Shown: positions 17,487 through 26,097 of the stretch, piece by piece
How the letters are laid out: each line of letters opens with the position of its first letter
Position numbering within the stretch: the first letter of the stretch is position 1
Origin: Bradyrhizobium diazoefficiens
GTDB lineage: Bacteria; Pseudomonadota; Alphaproteobacteria; Rhizobiales; Xanthobacteraceae
Length of the DNA stretch: 64,000 nt
Direction of reading: 5' to 3'
Assembly (NCBI RefSeq): GCF_016599855.1
Contig: NZ_CP067041.1
Span: forward strand, 4,278,001 to 4,342,000
Notes under the pieces: generated by a model
Told to the model about the DNA's origin: nothing
Databases searched by the model: none
The model's input: the letters and a program-made list of their open reading frames with translations, nothing else
Program-made: the position numbers and the translations under genes

Positions 17487-19991
17487 TTGAGCCAATTGAC
17501 TGATTCGGGGCGACGTACCTCCTTGACCTCCTATCCTCGTGCCGCATGGCGATCCGCCGGTCTGGCCCTATGCCTGATGGCCGGTCTGTCGATCAGTTGC
17601 GTCGCCTTGGCCAAGTCCAATGAGACGGCCGAGGACACCGCCAAGGAACTTGCCAAGGGACCTGCCAAGGAACCTGCCAAGGGAACGGCGAAGCCAACCG
17701 CCAAACCAGCGGCCAAGCAGCCCGCCAAGAATGCGGCGAAGGGAGCTGCCAAAGGACCGGCCAAGGAAGCAGGCAAAGAAGCAACCAAGAGCGCAACGAA
17801 GGGAGCAGCGCCCGCCGCCAAGGATGCGGCGAAGAAACCTGCCGGCAAGGACGCCGCGAAAGACAAGCCGAAGGCCGCAGCTGCGGCCCCAGCGCCAAAA
17901 TCAAAATCGCGACCGGCCAACGCGGCGGCCCCTCAGGCCGCGCCGGCGGTAACAGCCACCGTCAGGCCTTCCGCGCCGGCGTCCGCCTCCGCAAGGCCTG
18001 TCGCAACGCCGGTGCTGGCGCCCGCGACCCGTCAGCACGCCGCGCCGCGCAAGCCGGTGACGCCGGCCGCGGTCGCGGCGACCTCGTCGACCTCGCAAGC
18101 CGACAAGGACACGCTCGAGAACGTCATCGAGCTGGTGCGCAAGCGCAAGCCGGGCGACGCCACCAATTACGCAGCTTCGATTTCGGATCCCGTGGCGCGA
18201 AAACTCGCGGAATGGATCATCCTGCGCAGCGAGGACAATAGCGCGAGCGTCGAGCGCTACCGCGCCTTCTTGTCCGCCAATCCGAGCTGGCCATCGCAGA
18301 CCTTCCTGCGACGCCGTCTCGAGGCCGCGATGTGGGACGACAGGCGCGACGATTCCGTTGCGTGGTCGTGGTTCGAGAATGAATCCCCGGTTTCGGCCAA
18401 GGGCCGCTTCATGCTTGCCAAGGCGATGCTGGCGCGCGGCGACCGCGCCAATGCCGAGCGGCTGGTGCGCGAGGCCTGGCGCAGCGACCCGATGTCGGAG
18501 GAGACCGAGAACAACGCGCTCGATCAGTTCGGCGGCCTGCTGACGCCGGGCGACCAGAAGGCGCGGATGGACACGCTGCTCTATGGCAGCGAGCACGAGG
18601 CGGCGCTGCGCGCGGCCAAGCGGCTCGGCGCCGGTTACGTCGCGCTTGCCAAGGCCCGTATTGCCTCGTTCAAGAAGGCGCCCAACGCGCGCGCGCTGCT
18701 CGAAGAGGTGCCGCGCGATCTGCACAGCGATCCCGGCTTCATCTTCAGCAAGATCCAGCTGCTGCGGCGCGAAGAGAAGTTTCCCGAGGCGGCCCAGCTC
18801 ATGCTGTCGGCGCCGAAGGATCCGAACCGGCTCTACAATCTCGACGAATGGTGGATCGAGCGGCGCCTCCTGGCGCGCAAGATGATCGATACCGAAGACT
18901 TCCGCACCGCCTATCTGATTGCGCGCGACGCGGCGCTGCCCTCGCGCGACATCTACAAGACCGAGCAGGAGTTCACGGCGGGCTGGATCGCGCTCCGCTT
19001 CCTGGGCGATCCCGCAGCAGCCAGCCAGCACTTTGCCCGTATCGGCGTCGGCAGCGTCAATCCGACCACGCTTGCGCGTGCCGGGTACTGGCAGGGCCGT
19101 GCGGCCGAGGCCGCCGGTCGCCAGCAGGAGGCGCGCACCGCCTATGCCCGCGCCGCCGAGCAGTCCACCAGCTATTATGGCCAGCTCGCGCGCGCCAAAC
19201 TCGGCCTGCCGCAGATCGAGCTGAACAGCCAGCCGCGCGGCCGCGGCGCCGAACGGCTGGAGATCGTGCGCGCGGCGCAATTGCTCTACGAGCTCGACGA
19301 GCGCGAACTCGCCGTGCCCATGCTCGCCGACATGGGCGAGAACGGCGATCCCGAGGCGCTGGCAGGCCTCGGCGAGCTCGCCCAGCGCTACAGCGACGCA
19401 CGCGGCATGCTGCTGGTCGGCAAGGCCGCGCTCAACCGCGGCCTGCCATTCGATTTCTACGCCTACCCCGTCAACGGCATTCCGCAGTTCACGCAGATCG
19501 GCCCCGAGGTCGAGCGCAGCATCGTCTACGCCATCGCGCGGCAGGAAAGCGCCTTCAATCCCTCCGTTGTCTCGCCGGCACAGGCCTATGGCCTGATGCA
19601 GGTGACGCCGGATGCCGCACGCTATGTCTGCAAGCGGCACGGCGCGACCTATGACCTGTCGCGGCTGAAGAACGATTCGTCCTACAACGCCACGCTCGGC
19701 GCGGCCGAGCTCGGAGGCCTGCTCGAGGATTATCGCGGCTCCTACATCATGACCTTCGCGGCCTACAATGCCGGCCGCGGCAGCGTGAAGAAGTGGATCG
19801 ACCGCTATGGTGACCCGCGCGACCCCAAGGTCGACGCGGTCGACTGGGTCGAGCTGATCCCGTTCTCCGAGACGCGCAACTACGTGCAGCGGATCATGGA
19901 GAATCTCCAGGTCTACCGCGCCCGCTTCGGCGGCGGCACGCGCTTGCGGATCGAGGCCGATTTGCGCCGCGGCGCCGGCAGCGTGGAGTAG
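17487..19991 (+). CDS. Soluble lytic murein transglycosylase with Lys/Ala/Pro-rich linker
   Basis: Cleaves peptidoglycan glycan strands in the periplasm. A signal peptide (GLALCLMAGLSISCVALA) is followed by about 150 residues of low-complexity AK/AP repeats (KGPAKEPAKGTAKPTAKPAAKQPAK..), then an alpha-helical superhelix of the Slt70 type. The catalytic SLT domain near the C-terminus has ARQESAFNPSVVSPAQAYGLMQVTPDAA (Glu in QES), TLGAAELGGLLEDY and AAYNAGRGSVKKWI. The total of 834 residues is long for the family because of the linker. No ATG precedes the signal peptide: TTG at 17487 or 17523 is the likely start. Confidence 0.88.
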   Translation: MSQLTDSGRRTSLTSYPRAAWRSAGLALCLMAGLSISCVALAKSNETAEDTAKELAKGPAKEPAKGTAKPTAKPAAKQPAKNAAKGAAKGPAKEAGKEATKSATKGAAPAAKDAAKKPAGKDAAKDKPKAAAAAPAPKSKSRPANAAAPQAAPAVTATVRPSAPASASARPVATPVLAPATRQHAAPRKPVTPAAVAATSSTSQADKDTLENVIELVRKRKPGDATNYAASISDPVARKLAEWIILRSEDNSASVERYRAFLSANPSWPSQTFLRRRLEAAMWDDRRDDSVAWSWFENESPVSAKGRFMLAKAMLARGDRANAERLVREAWRSDPMSEETENNALDQFGGLLTPGDQKARMDTLLYGSEHEAALRAAKRLGAGYVALAKARIASFKKAPNARALLEEVPRDLHSDPGFIFSKIQLLRREEKFPEAAQLMLSAPKDPNRLYNLDEWWIERRLLARKMIDTEDFRTAYLIARDAALPSRDIYKTEQEFTAGWIALRFLGDPAAASQHFARIGVGSVNPTTLARAGYWQGRAAEAAGRQQEARTAYARAAEQSTSYYGQLARAKLGLPQIELNSQPRGRGAERLEIVRAAQLLYELDERELAVPMLADMGENGDPEALAGLGELAQRYSDARGMLLVGKAALNRGLPFDFYAYPVNGIPQFTQIGPEVERSIVYAIARQESAFNPSVVSPAQAYGLMQVTPDAARYVCKRHGATYDLSRLKNDSSYNATLGAAELGGLLEDYRGSYIMTFAAYNAGRGSVKKWIDRYGDPRDPKVDAVDWVELIPFSETRNYVQRIMENLQVYRARFGGGTRLRIEADLRRGAGSVE

Positions 19992-20143
19992 CGCGGGTCG
20001 ATGAAGCCGATCCTGCCCTGGCCGTGGCCGCGGTGCAGCAGGTCTTCGGCGAAATTCCGCCACTGCGCCGACCGCACAGCAATAGAATTGGAACAAACGT
20101 TGCCACGGAGCGGTTGGTCGACTCTACAATCCGGAGACGTGCC

Positions 20144-20419
20144 ATGTTGCGGGTAGTTGGCGCATTCGTCGTTGCAGCCGTAATCTCTTCCGGCCTTCCA
20201 AGCGGTGGTTCACCCGTCTACGGCAAGAATCGGCACCATTCCCCGCCGGAGACGGTCGGCATTCAGGATCGTTATTGCCTGCAAGGACGGCGTTGGGGAT
20301 ACCCTGGCAACTGCGAATTTTCGACTTACAGCCAGTGCATGGCGACCGCGTCGGGCACGATTGACGCCTGCGGTCTGAACCCAACCTATGCCTTCCGCGA
20401 GAGGAAGGGGGCAAGATAG
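20144..20419 (+). CDS. DUF3551 small secreted protein
   Basis: A 91-residue protein with an N-terminal signal peptide (MLRVVGAFVVAAVISSGLPSGG). The cysteine-containing motif YCLQGRRWGYPGNCEFSTYSQCMATASGTIDACGLNP is the DUF3551 signature, a family very abundant in Bradyrhizobium and of unknown function. Four cysteines probably form two disulfides in the periplasm. The ATG at 20144 has GGAG at normal spacing. Confidence 0.85.
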   Translation: MLRVVGAFVVAAVISSGLPSGGSPVYGKNRHHSPPETVGIQDRYCLQGRRWGYPGNCEFSTYSQCMATASGTIDACGLNPTYAFRERKGAR

Positions 20420-20602
20420 CGAAGTGATCGCTCTGGTCAAAGGCGCGTCGGCCCGACGCAAGCGCCAAGCCCGGCCTCCTCAACACCAGCTTCGATTCTC
20501 ACCACATCCCGTCGGGGCCGGACCTGCGGTGAGGCGATTGGACTCGTCGTCGCGACCAACTCGACCGCGCGCACTCGCAGGCGTCCCGATCGTGCAATGA
20601 GT

Positions 20603-21466
20603 TCAGCGTTGCCGAAGCTGGATGAACGCCATGTAATCGTGGATCGACTGATCGGGGATCGCCTTGCGAGCAATCAGTTGGTGAACACAGTTCGCAGCAA
20701 GGTCGAACGAGCGGTAGCAATGATGAGAGATCATTGCGAGATGCTTGAGTTGCTCGACCGTCATGTCGGCCGGCCGCATAAAATTTCGCACATAGACGAT
20801 GTCGGCCTCCAGCAGCTGATTCATGGCCGCATGAGGATTTGACGGGTCGCTCAAAGGAGCGATCATGCGCTGTTTGACGGACGTAAAGGCGTGGGGAACG
20901 AACCCCTGCTTGCGCAATTCGACATCGATATCGCCGAATGTCGGCTGGTCCTTATAGAGGCAAAGAAACGAGACCTCCGTTTGGATGGCAACCGCCTGCT
21001 TCAGCTTTTGCCGCCCACTTCCGAAGACGGCGAGTTCCGAACCCTGAACGTCGATTTTGAGGAAATCCAGATCCCGGATCTCGGCAATATCGTCGAGCCG
21101 GCGGGTCTGGACCTGATGTTCGCTGACGACGCTGCCCCATTCGGCAAATTTCGCGAAATGCGAGAGCACATTCTGATCCGGAAGCAGCAGGCTTGTCATT
21201 CCCGGCAGTCGGCAGAGACGCAGCTTTGCCTTGTGCCCGTTCCCGACGACATAGTGATAGTAGCTCTCGAGGTCGCTCTTGTGGGCATTGAGCACCGCAA
21301 GCGCCTCGTCCTGCGGTTCAAAGCCGACGACGGTACAAAGCCTTCGTTGCAGCATCGCCTTGTAGGGCGGCTCGCCATCGATCGGATTGGCCCCGACATC
21401 AACGACCGAGGTCAAGCGTTCCGGCCGGATGAGATTGTTAAGAAGGTCCGGTTCGTTGTTACTCAT
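20603..21466 (-). CDS. FkbM-family methyltransferase
   Basis: A SAM-dependent O-methyltransferase of 287 residues. The SAM-binding glycine motif is SVVDVGANPIDGEPPY. The FkbM-type core is seen in VQTRRLDDIAEIRDLDFLKIDVQGSELAVFGSG, with the acidic FLKIDVQG segment. FkbM enzymes methylate hydroxyls of sugars and secondary metabolites. It lies 64 bases downstream of the GT41 glycosyltransferase gene in the same direction, so both probably act on the same glycan or glycoprotein; the acceptor is unknown. Confidence 0.85.
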   Translation of the reverse strand: MSNNEPDLLNNLIRPERLTSVVDVGANPIDGEPPYKAMLQRRLCTVVGFEPQDEALAVLNAHKSDLESYYHYVVGNGHKAKLRLCRLPGMTSLLLPDQNVLSHFAKFAEWGSVVSEHQVQTRRLDDIAEIRDLDFLKIDVQGSELAVFGSGRQKLKQAVAIQTEVSFLCLYKDQPTFGDIDVELRKQGFVPHAFTSVKQRMIAPLSDPSNPHAAMNQLLEADIVYVRNFMRPADMTVEQLKHLAMISHHCYRSFDLAANCVHQLIARKAIPDQSIHDYMAFIQLRQR

Positions 21467-21530
21467 ATGCGGTGAAGCCCATGGAGGGAATTACATGAGG
21501 CGTCGCGCCAAGGCGGCCTCGTGATGAGAT

Positions 21531-23540
21531 CTAGACGGCAAACGAGGCCCGCGCTTCGCCGGCGCAATGCCGGCGCCACATTTCATTGAAGGCCTTTTCG
21601 ATGTGTCGGGTCATGCCGACAGTATCGAAGAGAGGCCAGGTGGTCCGATGCGTCGCCAGCTTGCTCTTCAGGGCGATTCGAAGTTCGGAATCGTGCGCAA
21701 TCCGAAGCGCCAAACTCTCATATTCGTCCAGCGAGCGCGTCACCAGCTCAGGAAGGCCGACAGCATTCAGGAGACTGGCTGCAACACGTCCCGCAAAGGC
21801 GGTGCCGAGGCAGGTCAGGACAGGCAAGCCAGCCCAAAGTGCGTCACTGGCCGAGGTGTGCGCGTTGTAGGGCAATGTGTCCAGGAACAGATCGGCGAGC
21901 TGGTGGCGCGCCAAATGTTCGTCGGCAGGGACGGTTGGAGCGAACACGATCCTGTCGGCGGCGATGCCGCGCGCAACGGCTTCACGCCTCAGGTTCTCCC
22001 TGGCGATCGGGTCCCCATCAAGCAGCCAAAGGACGCTGCCCTCGGTCTTCGCAAGCAGCCTCATCCAGACATCGAACAGCCGGGGCGTGATCTTGGACGT
22101 TCGGTTGAAGGCGCAGTAGACGAATGCATCGTCGGCCAGTCCGAGTTCGCTCCGGGCCGGTACATTTGGCGGGATCGGTCGTCTCGCGTCGGTCACTTGA
22201 TAGCTGTCGGGGAGATAAATCACCTTCTCGGCGTAATGCTGCTGCTCTCCTTCGGGGATGACGATCCGGTCGGCCATGATGTAGTCGATATAGGACGCGC
22301 CCATCGTGCCGGGGAAGCCGAGATAGTTGACCTGGAGGGGAGCCGCCCGGCGGGCGAGGATTTCCGGCCGCGCACCGGCAGTGAAGCCTCCGAGATCGAC
22401 GAGGACCTCAATGTCGAGCTGGCGTATCAGCTTGATCACATCCTCGTCGTTAAGATGGCTGACATCTTCAAAGCGTTCGAATGCTGCCTTCAGGCGGCTG
22501 CGCATCTTGCTGCCGTCATCTGGACCGTAGGAGATGGCGCTGACGTCGAAGCGCTCGCGGTCGTGCGCCTCGAAAAGTCCGGCCGTCAAATGCGCAGTGG
22601 CGTGATTACGAAAATCGGCAGACAGGTACGCGACCCGCAGCCGGGAAATCGGCGGCGGCGTCCTGGGTATCGCGGCACCTCGTTCCGGGGCGGTCTTGGC
22701 GACAAATGTCTTCACACAGGTCAATTGGCGTGCGGGAGACGACGATGCCTGAAAGAAGGTAAGGGGGTCGACCGCCACGCCGGATTCGACGGCCTCGCCC
22801 AGGGCGACCTGTTCATGTTCGAAACTGCGCCAGTCGGCGCGCTTCTGCCTGGACGCAACCAGATTGCTCAGCGCGAACGGGAAGGCCCTATCCAGCGCGA
22901 CTGTTCTTTCGAGCGCGCCGATCGCTTCGTCGTGTCGGCCCATCTGGGTAAGGACCTCTGACGAGACGAAGTGGTTCTGTGGATCTAACGGTGCAAGTTC
23001 GACGGCACGTTGGTAGCTGTCATGCGCTTCGTCGAGCTGACCGAGCTGGTGGAACGCACTGCCTCGGTTTGCGTACGCTGCGCTCGATGGCGAAATCGCA
23101 ATGGCGCGATCAAGTTCCGCGATGGCGCCGTGAAGCTCCTTCCGTGCAAGCAGGATCGCTCCGCGATTGAGATGCGCATCGGCAAAGTTCGGAGACAGGG
23201 CAATGACTTTCGCAAACCAAGTGAGTGCATCGTCTGTCTTGTCCAATGCACGCAGCACGTTGGCATAGGTGAAAAGAACCTCGGGATTGCCGGCGTCGAG
23301 GCGGACAGCCTTCTTGAGCAATGGCTCGGCGTCCGCAAAATTGCCGCGCTGGGCGTGCAACAGCCCCAGCATATGCAGCGCGATGGGATGCGTTTTGCTT
23401 CCCCTCAGAATGGTGGTGTAGGCGAGCTCCGCCACCGACAGATTGCCCGAACGGTGCGCCGCAATTGCCTGGTCCAGAATAGCCGACGGACGGAGTGAGG
23501 CGGGGGCCGAAGCTCCCTTGGTGCGGCTCTTCTGCGACAT
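21531..23540 (-). CDS. TPR-containing O-GlcNAc-transferase-like (SPINDLY/GT41) glycosyltransferase
   Basis: A 669-residue protein. The N-terminal 260 residues are tandem TPR repeats (AELAYTTILRGSKTHPIALHMLGLLHAQRGNFADAEPLLKKAVRLDAGNPEVLFTYANVLRALDKTDDALTWFAKVIAL..). The C-terminal half is a GT-B GT41 catalytic domain. RVAYLSADFRNHATAHL carries the expected catalytic His. YLGFPGTMGASYIDYIMADRIVIPEG is a family hallmark. The nucleotide-sugar site is in NRTSKITPRLFDVWMRLL and LFLDTLPYNAHTSASDALWAGLPVLTC. It probably transfers a sugar to Ser/Thr of proteins. The ATG at 23540 is used although the frame is open to 24017, because the extra part overlaps the porin terminator. Confidence 0.88.
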   Translation of the reverse strand: MSQKSRTKGASAPASLRPSAILDQAIAAHRSGNLSVAELAYTTILRGSKTHPIALHMLGLLHAQRGNFADAEPLLKKAVRLDAGNPEVLFTYANVLRALDKTDDALTWFAKVIALSPNFADAHLNRGAILLARKELHGAIAELDRAIAISPSSAAYANRGSAFHQLGQLDEAHDSYQRAVELAPLDPQNHFVSSEVLTQMGRHDEAIGALERTVALDRAFPFALSNLVASRQKRADWRSFEHEQVALGEAVESGVAVDPLTFFQASSSPARQLTCVKTFVAKTAPERGAAIPRTPPPISRLRVAYLSADFRNHATAHLTAGLFEAHDRERFDVSAISYGPDDGSKMRSRLKAAFERFEDVSHLNDEDVIKLIRQLDIEVLVDLGGFTAGARPEILARRAAPLQVNYLGFPGTMGASYIDYIMADRIVIPEGEQQHYAEKVIYLPDSYQVTDARRPIPPNVPARSELGLADDAFVYCAFNRTSKITPRLFDVWMRLLAKTEGSVLWLLDGDPIARENLRREAVARGIAADRIVFAPTVPADEHLARHQLADLFLDTLPYNAHTSASDALWAGLPVLTCLGTAFAGRVAASLLNAVGLPELVTRSLDEYESLALRIAHDSELRIALKSKLATHRTTWPLFDTVGMTRHIEKAFNEMWRRHCAGEARASFAV

Positions 23541-23786
23541 GTGGTTGGGTTTCTGGCCCCGATGACGGGTCTGTTTTCTGACGGGTCTGTTTCTTAGGTC
23601 AACTGGTGCAAAAACCCTAGTCGCGTTTGTCGGAGAGAACAACGGCCGCGCTGCTCGCGGTTTAAGGCAGCGCTGACGCGGAGCGCGGGCTGAACGAGAC
23701 GCGGCGCTGGGTTCGCCACACATATGGCAGGAAGCCCTGTAGGGTTTGCTCTGCACGCTTCCCGCGAAGTACATCTGACAAAGAAA

Positions 23787-23812
23787 AACCCCGGCGGTTT
23801 CCCGCCGGGGTT
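23787..23812 (-). terminator. Rho-independent terminator of the porin gene
   Basis: An 11-bp perfect stem (aaccccggcgg/ccgccggggtt) with the loop tttc, followed on the minus strand by TTTCTTTG. It starts 24 bases beyond the porin stop codon and separates the porin from the glycosyltransferase gene. Confidence 0.9.
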
Positions 23813-23836
23813 CTCTAGATCGGTCGAACGCCGATC

Positions 23837-25333
23837 TTAGAAGTTGCGCTGAGCGCGCAGCAGCATTTCGAGCGAGTTCTGGTCCTTCAGCTCGTACACA
23901 GCTGCCGGCTTGGCGCCGGAAGCAAGGCCCGGGCTCGCGATCGCGCCCGAATACTTCTGGTCCAGATGCGAGTAGCTCAGGTCTGCCGTGAAGGTCAGGT
24001 TCTTGACCGGAGTCCACGCGGTATTGATACCGATAGCCGCGAAGTTGAAGTCCGGGTTACAAGTAGAACCCGCGACCGCGATAGCAGCGAAGGCACTGCC
24101 GACGCCGCAGATCATCGCCTTGCCAGCATCGCCGTACTTCAGCTGAGCATACGCACCGTAGATGCCGGTAGCCCAGTTCGGGTTCCAATTGTGGGTATAA
24201 CCACCCCGGAAGCCCCAGGTCTTGACGGTATCGATGCCGGTACCCGTTGCGAAGACGCCGTCAGCAAGACCGGCGAAACCGGTGCTCTGGTAGGCGCCAG
24301 CCAGGCCAGTGCCGCTGAACATGAAGAAGCTCTGCGGGAACAAGCTCTGGAAGTTGTAGCGGGTCGCGCCATCCGTGTAGACAGCCTGCAAGTTGATGCT
24401 GTCGCCGGCTCCGGTCGGGATGTTCTTGATGGACAACGCACCCTGAACCGCCCAACCCCACTTGTCGTCGGGATGACCGGTGGGTTCGGTCGCACCGTAG
24501 TAGGCAGAGTGGAGTTCATGCGCGACAGCCGAGATCTGGGCCAGACCCCAGGCCTGGTCGACGCGGACCTGACCGACGATGTCGGGAGAACGCGTCCCAC
24601 CCCAATCGTTGAGACCATAGACGCCGGTCACGAAGTTAGCGGCCGTATTCCCCGTCGTGTTCCAGAGGTTCGACTGGCCACCGGCCGCCGTCGTCATGTC
24701 CTGCAACGCCAGCGAAGCGGTGATGCCCTGGCCGAAGTCAGCCGTGTAGGCAACCTGGTTGATGCCGGTCACGTTGTTGCTGCCGCCCGGAAGCGTATCG
24801 GGACCGCCAGCCGGATAGCTCTGCCACGGAGCGTCGAAGATCGAGACGGTGCGGCCGAACGTGAAGCCAGCGAACTGGATGAACGCATGGTAGAGGCCGA
24901 GCGAGGCCGAGCTGCCGGTCGTCGAGAATGCCGACGGGCTGCTGCCCGTAACGCCTGGGGTATCCCAGGTGAAGACCATATCGGCGTAGGTGCGAACCAC
25001 ACCATACTCGGTCGCAGTGCGCGTATCGACGGTGAAGTCCATACGAGCGCGGCTGTGATAGTAGTCAGTCAGACGATTGTTCGTTCCCGCGCCCACGCCT
25101 TGCCGGAAATTGTAGTCGCCAGCGCCGCCGAGGATCATGTCGGCACGCACATAGCCACCCAGCTTGATGCAGGTGTCAGTGCCGGGCATGTAGTAGAAAC
25201 CCGCACCGTACAGGGAGCAGATCCTCACGTATTCGACCGCTTTGGCCTTCAACGGCAGATCAGCTGCCTGCGCTCCGCTCACGGCGATCAGACCCGCCGC
25301 TGAGCCGAGCAAAAGGCTCTTAACCAACTTCAT
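23837..25333 (-). CDS. Outer-membrane porin (Porin_2 family)
   Basis: A trimeric beta-barrel general porin of 498 residues. The signal peptide MKLVKSLLLGSAAGLIAVSGAQAADLP is followed by the characteristic YVRICSLYGAGFYYMPGTDTCIKLGGYVRADM, with a cysteine pair, found in Bradyrhizobium and Brucella-type Omp2 porins. Alternating beta strands fill the rest, and the last residue is Phe (LLRAQRNF), the outer-membrane assembly signal. Gly/Asn-rich external loops are prominent. Monocistronic, with its own terminator and a long upstream region. Confidence 0.93.
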   Translation of the reverse strand: MKLVKSLLLGSAAGLIAVSGAQAADLPLKAKAVEYVRICSLYGAGFYYMPGTDTCIKLGGYVRADMILGGAGDYNFRQGVGAGTNNRLTDYYHSRARMDFTVDTRTATEYGVVRTYADMVFTWDTPGVTGSSPSAFSTTGSSASLGLYHAFIQFAGFTFGRTVSIFDAPWQSYPAGGPDTLPGGSNNVTGINQVAYTADFGQGITASLALQDMTTAAGGQSNLWNTTGNTAANFVTGVYGLNDWGGTRSPDIVGQVRVDQAWGLAQISAVAHELHSAYYGATEPTGHPDDKWGWAVQGALSIKNIPTGAGDSINLQAVYTDGATRYNFQSLFPQSFFMFSGTGLAGAYQSTGFAGLADGVFATGTGIDTVKTWGFRGGYTHNWNPNWATGIYGAYAQLKYGDAGKAMICGVGSAFAAIAVAGSTCNPDFNFAAIGINTAWTPVKNLTFTADLSYSHLDQKYSGAIASPGLASGAKPAAVYELKDQNSLEMLLRAQRNF

Positions 25334-25994
25334 GTTAAACCTCCAAGTTGCTCTTCAGGGAAGGTTACTGACCCGAACGGCCAATTCCCCAACCCCCTTT
25401 AAATCACCGCCTTGGCCACCTTCGCGTCTTCGGACACACCCGCATGAACGCGAGGGACTTAAGCGAAAGACCTAAACGGGACGACCTTGGGATGCCCCCC
25501 TCCGTCGCCCGATCACAATTACCGAACGTCATTGCACACACAACAACAGAACGCTCCGAAACGGGCCTATGAAGCGTGTTTTCCGATGGGTGTTGCACAA
25601 ATAACACGCAGATGTGATCGCGTCGCGCTCGCAACACATTGGTATTGTTGATATTTTTTGACAGGTTCCGCTTGCCCCTGAAGTTCCCGGTCTGATGGCT
25701 GGCGAGCCGACTTAGGCACACGCGCGGCTTCGAGGCGCTCGAATCGTGGAATCGGCACGACGACTCAGCGGGACGTGAAATGCCCCGTAACGCTCGCTGA
25801 TCCCTGGCAGGAGATTGTGGAATCCAGCCGCACAGCGTGGGTGGGTATCGACACTCTATAAGGATGAAGCCGCCCGGGAGATCAGGGAATCAGGGCAGAC
25901 ATCCCGGCCGGCGGAAATCGTTGGGAATATTCGAACGAAAACACACGCTTCCAAATTGACCCGCCCAAGCAATTAGATGCATAAGGCTCGCACC
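25334..25994. other. Non-coding region between porin and tRNA-Ser
   Basis: No convincing gene in about 660 bases. The part next to the porin (25334-25700) is relatively AT-rich and should hold the porin promoter and 5' UTR. AT-rich patches occur at about 25380-25410 and 25630-25670. Short frames here lack ribosome binding sites and recognisable products. Confidence 0.5.
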
Positions 25995-26087
25995 GGAGAG
26001 GTGGCCGAGTGGCTGAAGGCAACGCTTTGCTAAAGCGTCATACGGTCTCAAGCTGTATCGAGGGTTCGAATCCCTCCCTCTCCGCCA
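25995..26087 (+). tRNA. tRNA-Ser (anticodon GCT)
   Basis: The acceptor stem GGAGAGG pairs with CCTCTCC, and G plus an encoded CCA end the gene. The anticodon arm is ACGCT-TTGCTAA-AGCGT with GCT at 26029-26031, reading AGC/AGT serine codons. A long class II variable arm follows, then the T arm with GGTTCGAATCC. The IS481-type insertion begins about 10 bases downstream. Confidence 0.97.
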
Positions 26088-26097
26088 CCCAGCAGAA

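Noticed and set aside
17901..20096. 731-codon minus-strand frame opposite the lytic transglycosylase
   Set aside because: The plus-strand product has intact SLT motifs and a signal peptide; the antisense product has no recognisable domain.
23541..24017. N-terminal extension of the GT41 gene to 24017
   Set aside because: It would run through the porin terminator and into the porin 3' end, and its composition is unlike the TPR domain.
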